42,065 bases of DNA from Bacteroides sp. CAG:709. Its GTDB lineage: Bacteria; Bacteroidota; Bacteroidia; Bacteroidales; UBA932. Shown piece by piece: positions 16,171-24,461 of the stretch. A model generated the notes under the pieces. It was given only the letters and a program-made list of their open reading frames with translations. It made no database searches and had not been told where the DNA came from. The translations under genes were made by a program, and so were the position numbers. Location of the stretch: positions 1 through 42,065 of the forward strand of contig FR882175.1 of NCBI GenBank assembly GCA_000434935.1. The letters run 5' to 3'. Position 1 is the first letter of the stretch; every line of letters begins with the position of its first letter.

Positions 16171-19100
16171 TTAGAAAGTTATGTCGAGTCCGAAAGAGAA
16201 TGAAGATACAGGAGGAGTAGTGATACCGATATTACCCATACCCAGCTGTTCAGGGTCCTGGCCGTTTAGTTTCTTCGAGCAGACTGTCCAGAGGTTGTTG
16301 CCCTCCAGACGGACATTGGCCGCACCCACATGGATCTTCTTGCAGAAGCTTTCAGGGATGGCATATCTGATGTAAGCCGTCCTGAGACGCAGGAAGTTGG
16401 CCGATACGACACGCAGGTCGCTCTGGTTGTACATCTGCCATCTGTTGTCAGCGATAGTCAGTTCCCTGTCACTGAAGAAGCCTGTCATCGAAAGGCTTTC
16501 CGTCGACAATGCCGGTATTACAGCCCATGCCTCATCTCCCGGTTTGCGCCATCTGTTCACGAATTCTCCAGACATATTCTGCTGAGGAGCAGGGAGATAC
16601 TGGCCGCTGTTGTTATAGAGGTTGTTCCTGCGGACCTTCGCTCCCAAACTGTAGGAGAAGAACAGGCCGAGCGTCAGTTGCTTGTATGTGAAGTTCGTGC
16701 TGAAACCGCCCTGCATGTCAGGAACACGGTTTCCGGAATAGGCGAAAGCCTTGGCATACATTTCTTCACGGGTGATGCCGTCGGTTTCTTCAATGTCCTT
16801 GAATGTCGGAAGTCCCTTTTCATTGAGCCCGGCAAACTTGTAGGAGAAGAAGGAGTTTATGGCATATCCCTTGAGCACTGCGGAACCGTCCACATATTGA
16901 GCATAAGTATATTCATCCTGCATACCGCCTCTCGTAATCTTATTGATGTTCTTGGCGGAGTTCAATGAAAGTGACCATCTGAAGTCACGTGTCTTTACAG
17001 GCACGGCATTGATGATGAGTTCATAACCCTTGTTCATGATGTCTCCGACATTGAGGCTCATGCTCGAAGTTCCGGTGGTAGGAGATACCTCGACGGAGAC
17101 GATCTGGTCATTTCCCTGCTTGTAGTAGTACTCCACTGTACCGGAAATTCGGTTGTCAAGTACGGAGAAATCGAGGGCGAGGTTATATGAGGTCGTCTTC
17201 TCCCATTTCAGCAACGGGTTAGGCAGTTTGGACAATGTCGCCAAGTAGTCACCCGTGGTCTGGTCCATTGAACCGAGCTTGATGATCATGCTTGGAGTCT
17301 GGTCGTCCGAAACGTTGCCCTGAATACCGTAAGAGCCCTTGATGGAGAGTTCATTGAGCCACATCACGTTTTCGAGGAATGACTCGTTCATGATATTCCA
17401 CCTTCCTGATACTGACCAGATAGGCAGGAATCTTGTACTCTTGTCCTGACCGAACTTGTTGGAACCGTCAGCACGGACATTGGCATTCACGATATATCTT
17501 CCCTTATATGCGTATGAAAGCACACCATAGACGGAGAGGTAATTGGAGACTCTGTCGGTGATGGAATTCGGTGTGGATTTCTGCAATGCATTGAACTTTG
17601 GCCACTGTACCGGATCGATTATTACCGAAGTCATACCGCGGTCCGGAAGATAACCCCACTGGGTACTTGAGAGACCGGTATATTTGGAGGACCTTGCCTC
17701 GAATCCGCCTGCTGCGGAAATGTGATGGCCCTTGATGTATTTGCTGTAATCCAGCTGGAGACGTGCAGTGTAGCCGAAATTCCTGGTATTGGAAGAATAG
17801 AACTTGCCACCGTAAGGCAGCTCGCAGAGATTCTGCTTGAAAGTCTTGTCGTCAGGAAGGGCAACACCATAGTTCGTACGTCTCAATGTCGCTGCCATGT
17901 AGGTCTTGTCGCTGAACCATTCCTTGTCAGTGGTATTGGCCACGTTCATGGCGAATGTACCTGTAGCGCGGAGACCGTCCCAGATACCCCACTCGAGATT
18001 CGAATTGAAACTGAAAGAGTCGGAAGAAACCTTCTTGCCGGAGTTGTTCTTCTCGTTTACAATATTGTATTTCAACGGGTTGGCATTATAGCCCTGCTCG
18101 GCATTGTAATACGAGAGCGACCCGTCTTCGTTATAGGCAGGAATCGCACGGGAAGTATTGTAAGCATAGCTGTACGGAGAGATGCCGGAGTTCAGGTAAT
18201 CCTTGTTCTGGACACTTCCCCTCACCTGTACGGTACCGGTAAGTTTCTTGGCAATCTTCACCTGCACCTTGCCCATCACATTGTAAGTCTGCATACCGGT
18301 TCCGCGAAGGTTCGCATTGTCATCGGTATAAGCGCCTGACACATAATAGTTCACGCGGTCATCCGCTCCTGAAATGGAGAGGTTGTGCTTGTGGGAAACG
18401 GAGGTGTGATAGAGGATATCGAACCAGTCAGTGTTGATTTCCTCGATTTTCTGTACGCTGTCAAGGAAGGTGTTATAGTCTATCTTCCTGTCATACAGGT
18501 CATAGAGCAATCCTTCATAACCTACGGCAGCCGGTTCGAACCTATATGCGAGACCTTTCTCTGCAATCTCCTTGGAGACATCGACACGTTCCTTGGAGTT
18601 CATGAGGTTCAATTTATTGTAGCCAGGTCTCTCGGTAACGGTGACAGTTCCGGAATAATTGATTCTCGGCGCACCTTTCTTACCGCGTTTGGTAGTCACG
18701 ACAATGACGCCGTTGGCCGCCCTCACACCATAGATTGCGGTAGCGGAAGCATCCTTCAACACGTCAATCTTCTCGATATCCATAGGGTTAAGGCCGGAAA
18801 TGGCATTACCGATAAGGTTCACATTGTCCAAGTCATTGAGCGCCTCGGTGGAGATGGAGACAGGGTCGTCCAGAATCACGCCGTCGACAACCCAGAGAGG
18901 TTCACGGTTTCCGGAAATGGTGGAAGTACCACGGATACGGATCTTTGTGGCGGCACCAGGGGTAGATGACGAGCTGAGGACAGTCATGCCCGGAATCTTT
19001 CCCTGGAGCATGTTGTCGAGTGTCGTGGCATTGCTCTGAAGCACTTCTTCACCGGATACCGACGCTACGGAAGACGCAGACATTCGCCTGTCAATCTTCT

Positions 19101-19485
19101 GATAACCAGTGTTGATGACGGCCCCTATCAATGTCGCAAGTTCATCCTTCATCTCGATTTTGAAGAAGTCCTTGTTGCACTTGTGTTCCTGCTGTTCTTT
19201 TCCAAGGCAAGAGAACACGAGCACAGGAGCCTCCTGGCCGCTGATGACACGTACTTTCAATGAGAACTTACCGTTCTCATCCGTCATTGTGCCATTCTGG
19301 GTTCCTTTGACCATGACGGCAACACCGGGCTCAGGAGAGCCGTCGGTGCCAGTCACGATACCTGAGACCTCTTTTTCAGTTACTTTCTGAGCTGCGGCGG
19401 GCTGACCGGAAAAGATCAGCAGACATATCGCCGTCAAGCAAAAAAGAGAAACAGCCATACGGCTGCGGTTAACGGGTCTTAACAT
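16171..19485 (-). CDS. SusC/RagA-family TonB-dependent outer-membrane transporter
   Basis: The product has 1104 aa from the ATG at 19483-19485; a GTG two codons upstream is possible. A signal peptide ends near PAAAQ. A carboxypeptidase-regulatory-like beta domain follows (SGIVTGTDGSPEPGVAVMVKG, about 42-115), then the plug with the SusC marks LQGKIPGMTV, IRGTSTISG and DVLKDASATAIYGVRAANGV (about 150-265). The rest is a 22-strand barrel ending in SSFSFGLDITF with a terminal Phe. It imports large oligomers with its SusD partner, powered by TonB. No anti-sigma/ECF pair or hybrid sensor is adjacent; a promoter with a strong dyad lies directly upstream. Confidence 0.95.
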   Translation of the reverse strand: MLRPVNRSRMAVSLFCLTAICLLIFSGQPAAAQKVTEKEVSGIVTGTDGSPEPGVAVMVKGTQNGTMTDENGKFSLKVRVISGQEAPVLVFSCLGKEQQEHKCNKDFFKIEMKDELATLIGAVINTGYQKIDRRMSASSVASVSGEEVLQSNATTLDNMLQGKIPGMTVLSSSSTPGAATKIRIRGTSTISGNREPLWVVDGVILDDPVSISTEALNDLDNVNLIGNAISGLNPMDIEKIDVLKDASATAIYGVRAANGVIVVTTKRGKKGAPRINYSGTVTVTERPGYNKLNLMNSKERVDVSKEIAEKGLAYRFEPAAVGYEGLLYDLYDRKIDYNTFLDSVQKIEEINTDWFDILYHTSVSHKHNLSISGADDRVNYYVSGAYTDDNANLRGTGMQTYNVMGKVQVKIAKKLTGTVQVRGSVQNKDYLNSGISPYSYAYNTSRAIPAYNEDGSLSYYNAEQGYNANPLKYNIVNEKNNSGKKVSSDSFSFNSNLEWGIWDGLRATGTFAMNVANTTDKEWFSDKTYMAATLRRTNYGVALPDDKTFKQNLCELPYGGKFYSSNTRNFGYTARLQLDYSKYIKGHHISAAGGFEARSSKYTGLSSTQWGYLPDRGMTSVIIDPVQWPKFNALQKSTPNSITDRVSNYLSVYGVLSYAYKGRYIVNANVRADGSNKFGQDKSTRFLPIWSVSGRWNIMNESFLENVMWLNELSIKGSYGIQGNVSDDQTPSMIIKLGSMDQTTGDYLATLSKLPNPLLKWEKTTSYNLALDFSVLDNRISGTVEYYYKQGNDQIVSVEVSPTTGTSSMSLNVGDIMNKGYELIINAVPVKTRDFRWSLSLNSAKNINKITRGGMQDEYTYAQYVDGSAVLKGYAINSFFSYKFAGLNEKGLPTFKDIEETDGITREEMYAKAFAYSGNRVPDMQGGFSTNFTYKQLTLGLFFSYSLGAKVRRNNLYNNSGQYLPAPQQNMSGEFVNRWRKPGDEAWAVIPALSTESLSMTGFFSDRELTIADNRWQMYNQSDLRVVSANFLRLRTAYIRYAIPESFCKKIHVGAANVRLEGNNLWTVCSKKLNGQDPEQLGMGNIGITTPPVSSFSFGLDITF

Positions 19486-19509
19486 AAACACAAAACTAGT
19501 TAAAAAATA

Positions 19510-19550
19510 TTGACTTTTCTCAAATGTAGGGATTTGAAATCAAAAGTCAA
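19510..19550 (-). promoter_or_regulatory. SusC operon promoter within an inverted repeat
   Basis: TTG (19548-19550), 19 nt, TACATTTG (19521-19528, minus strand) is a full match to the Bacteroidetes promoter form and lies 36 nt before the SusC ATG. Perfect 9-bp arms TTGACTTTT (19510-19518) and AAAAGTCAA (19542-19550) bracket the -7 box and cover the -33 box, and a smaller dyad CAAAT/ATTTG lies inside. This looks like an operator. Confidence 0.65.
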
Positions 19551-19574
19551 GAGAAAATCGACTTAAAACGATAA

Positions 19575-19603
19575 CGGAGACGGCACTTTGAATGCCGTCT
19601 CCG
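19575..19603 (-). terminator. Intrinsic terminator after the small beta-barrel gene
   Basis: Perfect 11-bp arms CGGAGACGGCA and TGCCGTCTCCG enclose a 7-nt loop. On the minus strand the hairpin is followed by TTATCGTTTT, a modest T-run. It lies 27 nt after the stop of the barrel gene and insulates the SusC promoter. Confidence 0.7.
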
Positions 19604-19630
19604 CAAGAATATCTGATATCCAATGATTCG

Positions 19631-20107
19631 CTAGAAGCTGTATCTTACACTGAGTGTAGGAACGAAACTGTAGACCAATCCGTCTGTCCAGAATTCGCCG
19701 TCACACAGTCCGAATGCAGGACGAAGGTCCGCAGAAAGCTGGAGAGGGAACCAGAACTTGTATTCGAGTCCGATCTGACCTACAATTCCGAAGAAGAAAT
19801 GATGGTCATCATTGTAATAGGTGGAACCCAGAGTGATACCAGGGCCGGCATACCATGCCCAATTGCCTCTAGGAGTCCATGAAGGCTGGGCGAATGTGAA
19901 GTTATATGTTCCGGTAGCCCTGAAGCCCGGCTTGCCGCCAAGAAAATCAAGTCCTGCATTGATTTCCATGAAGTGCGGTTTTCCGAAATAATGCTGATAG
20001 CTTGCTTCCAAGCCATAACCGAGTCTTCCGCCGATTGCCTTAGGCTGCGCGGAAGCCATTACTGCAAAGCCGAATACGGCTGCAATGACGATAATAACTT
20101 TTTTCAT
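19631..20107 (-). CDS. Small outer-membrane beta-barrel protein
   Basis: From the ATG at 20105-20107 the product has 158 aa; an in-frame start 93 nt upstream would overlap rnfA and hide the signal peptide. A signal peptide MKKVIIVIAAVFGFAVMASA precedes glycine- and aromatic-rich alternating strands (AIGGRLGYGLEASYQHYFGK; GIVGQIGLEYKFWFPLQLSADLRPAFG) and a C-terminal VRYSF with terminal Phe, the usual barrel-insertion signal. The size suits an 8-strand OmpA/OmpX-like barrel. No enzymatic motif is seen. It lies after rnfA but has its own -7-like box and terminator, so it is probably expressed on its own. Confidence 0.75.
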   Translation of the reverse strand: MKKVIIVIAAVFGFAVMASAQPKAIGGRLGYGLEASYQHYFGKPHFMEINAGLDFLGGKPGFRATGTYNFTFAQPSWTPRGNWAWYAGPGITLGSTYYNDDHHFFFGIVGQIGLEYKFWFPLQLSADLRPAFGLCDGEFWTDGLVYSFVPTLSVRYSF

Positions 20108-20169
20108 TTTGTCGTGTTTATGGGCATCTGCATCACTGCAAAATGTCCGGTTTAAATTTTCATACAATA

Positions 20170-20177
20170 CAAATATA
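20170..20177 (-). promoter_or_regulatory. Putative -7 box for the small barrel gene
   Basis: TATATTTG on the minus strand matches TAnnTTTG about 63 nt before the ATG at 20107. No TTG was found at the expected 19-21 nt upstream, which would fall in the end of rnfA, so the promoter is only half supported. Confidence 0.35.
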
Positions 20178-20193
20178 TGAAAAAATTTAAGTT

Positions 20194-20793
20194 TTAGCAC
20201 ATACCTGAGAATCCCATGAATGCCAAGGCAAGGATGCTGACAGTAATGAGGGCGATCGGAATGCCGCGGAACGCCTTAGGAACATTGCTGATAGCCAGCT
20301 GCTCGCGCATACCTGCGAAGAGTACCATTGCCAGACCGTAACCCACTGCGGTGGCGAAAGCGTAAAGCATTGCCTCGCCGAGGCCCATCATGTGGGCAGC
20401 TTTGCCGAAGGTAAACTCCTTGGTAACCACCGTGATGGCAACGCCGAGTACGGTACAGTTCGTGGTGATGAGAGGAAGGAAAATTCCGAGTGCCTGATAC
20501 AGGGACGGGCTGACCTTCTTCAACACGATTTCCACCATCTGCACGAGAGCTGCGATGACCAGGATGAATGAAATGGTCTGCAGGAACTCAAGTTCCAGAG
20601 GCTGAAGAACATAATTGTTGAGCAGGAAGGTAACCAATGTCGCGAGAGTGATGACGAAGCATACTGCCGCAGACATTCCGGTAGCCGTGGAAAGCTTGTT
20701 GGAAACTCCCAGGAACGGACAGATACCGAGGAACTGCGCAAGTACGACGTTGTTTACGAATACCGCAGATATGATGATAAGTAAAATTTCCAT
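20194..20793 (-). CDS. rnfA: Rnf complex subunit A (membrane)
   Basis: The product has 199 aa with about six membrane helices. It opens with VFVNNVVLAQFLGICPFLGVS and contains LGIFLPLITTNCTVLGV, both hallmark RnfA stretches; the Cys in the first (GICPF) and second (TNCTVLG) bind the intramembrane iron-sulfur site together with RnfE in Rnf/Nqr-type complexes. Rnf moves electrons from reduced ferredoxin to NAD+ while pumping Na+ or H+. It is the last gene of the rnfBCDGEA row, 15 nt after rnfE. Confidence 0.95.
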   Translation of the reverse strand: MEILLIIISAVFVNNVVLAQFLGICPFLGVSNKLSTATGMSAAVCFVITLATLVTFLLNNYVLQPLELEFLQTISFILVIAALVQMVEIVLKKVSPSLYQALGIFLPLITTNCTVLGVAITVVTKEFTFGKAAHMMGLGEAMLYAFATAVGYGLAMVLFAGMREQLAISNVPKAFRGIPIALITVSILALAFMGFSGMC

Positions 20794-20808
20794 AATCCGA
20801 ATCCTTTA

Positions 20809-21390
20809 TTATTTCTTGAGGAACTTGTTGAACAGAACCATCAGGTATCCGAGAACGAGGAATGCTCCAGGTGCCATGATGAACGCAAGAATACCGTCAC
20901 CGGCAATGAACTTGAATCCGAAAACGGAACCATTTCCGAGAATCTCGCGTACAAGTCCGATCACTGTCAATGATACCGTAAATCCGAGACCGACTCCGAG
21001 ACCGTCAAGTGCGGAATCAATGATGCCGTTCTTGTTGGCGAAGGCCTCTGCGCGTCCGAGCACGATACAGTTCACCACGATAAGGGGGATGAACAATCCG
21101 AGCGTAGCATAGACTGCAGGGACATAAGCCTGCATAAGAAGCTGAAGCGCAGTCACGAACGTAGCGATAACCACGATATAGACAGGGATATGCACCTTGT
21201 CCGGAACGGCCGGAGCGATAGCGGAAATCACAATATTGGAAAGAATCAGCACGAACAGTGTTGCAAGTCCCATGCTGAGACCATTGATGGCTGAAGATGT
21301 CGTAGCCAATGTAGGACACATACCAAGGATAAGCACGAATGTAGGGTTATCCTTGACAAGACCTTTGGTTATAAGCTGTAATTTTGTCAT
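20809..21390 (-). CDS. rnfE: Rnf complex subunit E (membrane)
   Basis: The product has 193 aa with six predicted membrane helices and shares the fold of RnfA. Family stretches are LVKDNPTFVLILGMCPTLATTSS at the N-terminus and LGLFIPLIVVNCIVLGRAEAFA in the middle. Cysteines in GMCP and VNCIV mirror those of RnfA and should form the other half of the intramembrane 2Fe-2S site. It lies 13 nt after rnfG and 15 nt before rnfA, in the order found in other Bacteroidales. Confidence 0.95.
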   Translation of the reverse strand: MTKLQLITKGLVKDNPTFVLILGMCPTLATTSSAINGLSMGLATLFVLILSNIVISAIAPAVPDKVHIPVYIVVIATFVTALQLLMQAYVPAVYATLGLFIPLIVVNCIVLGRAEAFANKNGIIDSALDGLGVGLGFTVSLTVIGLVREILGNGSVFGFKFIAGDGILAFIMAPGAFLVLGYLMVLFNKFLKK

Positions 21391-21403
21391 TGTTCTATCC
21401 TCC

Positions 21404-22036
21404 TTATTCTACTTCAACACTTGCAGCCTCCTCGGAAGCAGGTTCTGCCTCAACTTCATCCACTACCGGCTTGCCGCCTTCGAGAGGGGCTGTCGTCAAT
21501 GCATACAGAGCATTCTGGATTGCAAGAGTATAGGCCCTGGAAGTAATCGTGGAAGCCGTAATGGCATCTACGTCACCACCATCCTTCTTCACGAGCAATT
21601 TTTTCTGTTCAGGATTCCAGCCTTTGAACTGTCCGAAGAAACTCTCTTCGGTACACTTGGCTCCAAGACCAGGTGTTTCGCTATGTGACAGCACGGATGT
21701 GTTGTAGACCGTGCCGTCAGGAAGAAGGCCGACCATGAGTGTAAGAGGGCCGCCGAATCCTGACACGGTGGATTTTACGGCGATTCCGATAACCTCACCG
21801 TCCTTGGTGCTGAAATAGCACTCTGACTCTCTTCCGCCTACCTGACAAGGCTGGGCATCGGAAATTTCCCCGCCTTCCGGCAATACCTCGGAAACAGATG
21901 CCGTGAGGATTGCCTTGTTGGTGATTTTAATCGGTTCCTTGGTTACTGCATAGACACCCGCAAGCACTGATGAGCAGAGAAGTGTCGTGCCGAAAAGGCA
22001 AAGGACCATGTTCTTCAAATTAGATTTTGCTGCCAT
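21404..22036 (-). CDS. rnfG: Rnf complex subunit G (covalent flavoprotein)
   Basis: I chose the ATG at 22034-22036 (210 aa) because GGGAGGA stands just before it; an in-frame start 36 nt upstream overlaps rnfD. A single N-terminal membrane helix (MVLCLFGTTLLCSSVLAGVYAV) anchors a periplasmic FMN-binding domain with VSGFGGPL and SETPGLGAK. The flavin-transfer site of ApbE substrates is D-x-x-(S/T)-G-A-T; here it reads DAITAST followed by IT, with T163 as the expected FMN acceptor and Gly-Ala changed to Ala-Ser. The protein ends in an acidic Glu/Ala-rich tail. It sits between rnfD (2-nt gap) and rnfE. Confidence 0.93.
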   Translation of the reverse strand: MAAKSNLKNMVLCLFGTTLLCSSVLAGVYAVTKEPIKITNKAILTASVSEVLPEGGEISDAQPCQVGGRESECYFSTKDGEVIGIAVKSTVSGFGGPLTLMVGLLPDGTVYNTSVLSHSETPGLGAKCTEESFFGQFKGWNPEQKKLLVKKDGGDVDAITASTITSRAYTLAIQNALYALTTAPLEGGKPVVDEVEAEPASEEAASVEVE

Positions 22037-22038
22037 GA

Positions 22039-23022
22039 CTATTTCCTCCCGTACTTTTTCTGGTGGAACCACATGTTGATGAGCGGAACCACGGAGTTCA
22101 TAATAAGAATAGCGAATGACATACCTTCAGGATATGAACCGAAGTATCTGATCATCAATGTTATGAAACCGATGCCGATACCATAGACGATACCGCCTTT
22201 CACGGTCATTGGAGAAGTGACATAGTCCGTGGCCATGAAGCATGAACCGAGAATCATACCTCCGGTAAGAAGGTTGAATACAGGATCGGTGAACCTGTCA
22301 GGATTGATCATCCAGAAAATCAGCGAAACTGCAGCCACAGTACCCCAGATGGAGAGTGTGATATGCGGTTTGATGACCCTGCGCACAAGCAGATATACGA
22401 AACCTGCAAGAAGGGCAAGAGCCGAAATCTCACCTACAGAACCGCCGAGATTGGCAAAAAGCATCTGTGCGTATGACAAGCCTTTCTCAGACATGATTTC
22501 CGGAACTGTCTGATCCTTCGCGAGTCCCTCTGTTATCATGCCGAGAGGTGTCGGACCTGTAACGGCATCCAACCCGAACAATCCCTGAGGCATCTGCCAC
22601 TTGGTCATGTAGGAAGGGAATGACACGAGAAGGAACACACGGCCCGCAATTGCAGGATTGAAAATATTCTGTCCGAGTCCGCCGAAAGTCATCTTCACGA
22701 CTCCGATAGCGAACAGCGCGCCGATGAACACCACCCACCAAGGAGTAGTGTAAGGCAGGTTCAATGCCAGGAGAATACCGGTCACCGCAGCAGAATAATC
22801 GCAGATGGTAGACGGCTTCTTCAGAAGGAACCTTGTGATAAGGTACTCGATAAGCACACATGAAATGACGCTTGTCGCAAGTACCACGATTTCGCCAAGG
22901 CCGTAGAATACGACCGAGACAATGACCGCAGGCAGCAGAGCGATTACCACATCCCGCATAAGCGACTTCGTGGAAACCGGTGCATGAACATGCGGAGACG
23001 GTGAAACCAAAAGTTTATTCAT
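22039..23022 (-). CDS. rnfD: Rnf complex subunit D (membrane flavoprotein)
   Basis: The product has 327 aa with about nine to ten membrane helices (NqrB/RnfD fold). Family stretches include SPHVHAP near the start, GGLGQNIFNPAIAGRVFLL (about 114-132) and FMATDYVTSPMT near the end. The covalent FMN site usually reads SGAT; here it is DAVTGPTPLG (152-161), with T158 the predicted acceptor and Pro instead of Ala. It lies 27 nt after rnfC and 2 nt before rnfG. Confidence 0.95.
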   Translation of the reverse strand: MNKLLVSPSPHVHAPVSTKSLMRDVVIALLPAVIVSVVFYGLGEIVVLATSVISCVLIEYLITRFLLKKPSTICDYSAAVTGILLALNLPYTTPWWVVFIGALFAIGVVKMTFGGLGQNIFNPAIAGRVFLLVSFPSYMTKWQMPQGLFGLDAVTGPTPLGMITEGLAKDQTVPEIMSEKGLSYAQMLFANLGGSVGEISALALLAGFVYLLVRRVIKPHITLSIWGTVAAVSLIFWMINPDRFTDPVFNLLTGGMILGSCFMATDYVTSPMTVKGGIVYGIGIGFITLMIRYFGSYPEGMSFAILIMNSVVPLINMWFHQKKYGRK

Positions 23023-23049
23023 TGTATATCATTGGTTTATACGTTCAAC

Positions 23050-24447
23050 TTATTTCTGTGGCGCAGCAGCCTGTGCAGCGGCTTTGGCAGCGGCGGCCCT
23101 GGCTCTGATGATGCCGAGAACCTGTCCCTTCGCCGGTCTGATGATATCCAGCAGAGGAATATATGCAGGACAGCTGTAGAGGCAGCAACCGCACTCGATA
23201 CAATCCTGGACTGCATTGGCCTCCAATTCCTCGGTCATGCCGTGACGGGCCAGCCTCTGGAGCAACCACGGCTCAAGTCCCATAGGACATGCGCCGGCAC
23301 ATTTGCCGCAACGGATACAGTTTCCTTCAATGCCGCGCTTCGTCTGTTCCTCGGTGAGGAAAAGCAATGCCGATGTTCCTTTCAATGTCGCAGCGTCGAG
23401 ATTGGCAATGGCCTTGCCCATCATAGGACCACCGCTGATGACCTTCACGGCATTCTCAGGAGCTCCGCCCATCTTCTCGATGATGTAAGATATAGGAGTA
23501 CCTACGCGCACGAGATAATTGTGCTGCTTGTCCATCGGGACACATGTTCCGGTAACGGTCACTGAATTGTCGATGATAGGCTTGTTCTTCTGGACAGCGT
23601 CGTAAATCGCGAGAGCCGTAGCCACGTTCTGCACGACAGCACCTACGTCGATAGGAAGCGCTCCTGAAGGAACCTGACGGTGCATGACAGCGTCAATGAG
23701 CTGTTTCTCACCGCCCTCCGGATATTTCTTGAGAAGGCTCAACACCTTGATGCCGGCAAACTTAGGCGATTTTTTCTGGAAGTCAGCCACGATTTTCTGA
23801 ATATGCTCAATGGCCTCAGGCTTGTTGTCCTCGATGGCGATGGTCGCTTCTGCCACGCCGAGAACCTGCTTGATGATGGCTGTTCCGACTACTACCTGCT
23901 CACCTTTCTCCAGAAGTGTCCTGAAGTCGGATGTAAGATAAGGCTCGCACTCGCAACCATTGATGATGAGCATGTCGCATTTCTTTCCCGGAGGAGGAGT
24001 AAGCTTGACATGGGTAGGGAACGTAGCACCGCCGAGACCGACGACACCGCCCATCTTGATCTTGTCCATGATGACCTTGTTGTCATCGGTGAACTCCGTG
24101 ACAAGAGTGTCGGTACGGTCAATGCTTTCCATCCACTCGTCACCCTCAACCTGTATTTCAATGCAGGTCTGCATGTTGCCGGCGAGATCCTTGCGAGGTC
24201 CGATGGACTTCACTGTTCCGGAAACAGATGAATGGATATATGCTGAGACGAATCCGCCCGGTTCAGCAATCGGCTGACCGGTCAGGACCTTGTCTCCTAC
24301 AGCTACAATCGGCTTCGCAGGAGCTCCGATATGCTGTGATACAGAGATATATACTGTCGGCGGAGTAGGCAGGGTCTCGATGGCACAGCCACGCGAAATC
24401 TTATTGTCTGCCGGATGTACACCGCCTATGGAAAATGTTCTTTTCAT
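23050..24447 (-). CDS. rnfC: Rnf complex subunit C (NADH-side, two 4Fe-4S clusters)
   Basis: The product has 465 aa and is a peripheral subunit facing the cytoplasm. An N-terminal barrel-like domain (KPIVAVGDKVLTGQPIAEPGG) leads to the FMN/NADH-binding Rossmann part with GGVVGLGGATFPTHVK and NGCECEPYLT. Two ferredoxin motifs follow: C377-C380-C383-C387 and C416-C419-C422-C426. A short Ala/Lys tail ends the protein, unlike the long repeat tail of E. coli RsxC. It lies 14 nt after rnfB. It is the site where NAD+ is reduced. Confidence 0.96.
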   Translation of the reverse strand: MKRTFSIGGVHPADNKISRGCAIETLPTPPTVYISVSQHIGAPAKPIVAVGDKVLTGQPIAEPGGFVSAYIHSSVSGTVKSIGPRKDLAGNMQTCIEIQVEGDEWMESIDRTDTLVTEFTDDNKVIMDKIKMGGVVGLGGATFPTHVKLTPPPGKKCDMLIINGCECEPYLTSDFRTLLEKGEQVVVGTAIIKQVLGVAEATIAIEDNKPEAIEHIQKIVADFQKKSPKFAGIKVLSLLKKYPEGGEKQLIDAVMHRQVPSGALPIDVGAVVQNVATALAIYDAVQKNKPIIDNSVTVTGTCVPMDKQHNYLVRVGTPISYIIEKMGGAPENAVKVISGGPMMGKAIANLDAATLKGTSALLFLTEEQTKRGIEGNCIRCGKCAGACPMGLEPWLLQRLARHGMTEELEANAVQDCIECGCCLYSCPAYIPLLDIIRPAKGQVLGIIRARAAAAKAAAQAAAPQK

Positions 24448-24461
24448 AATATCGGTTCTCC

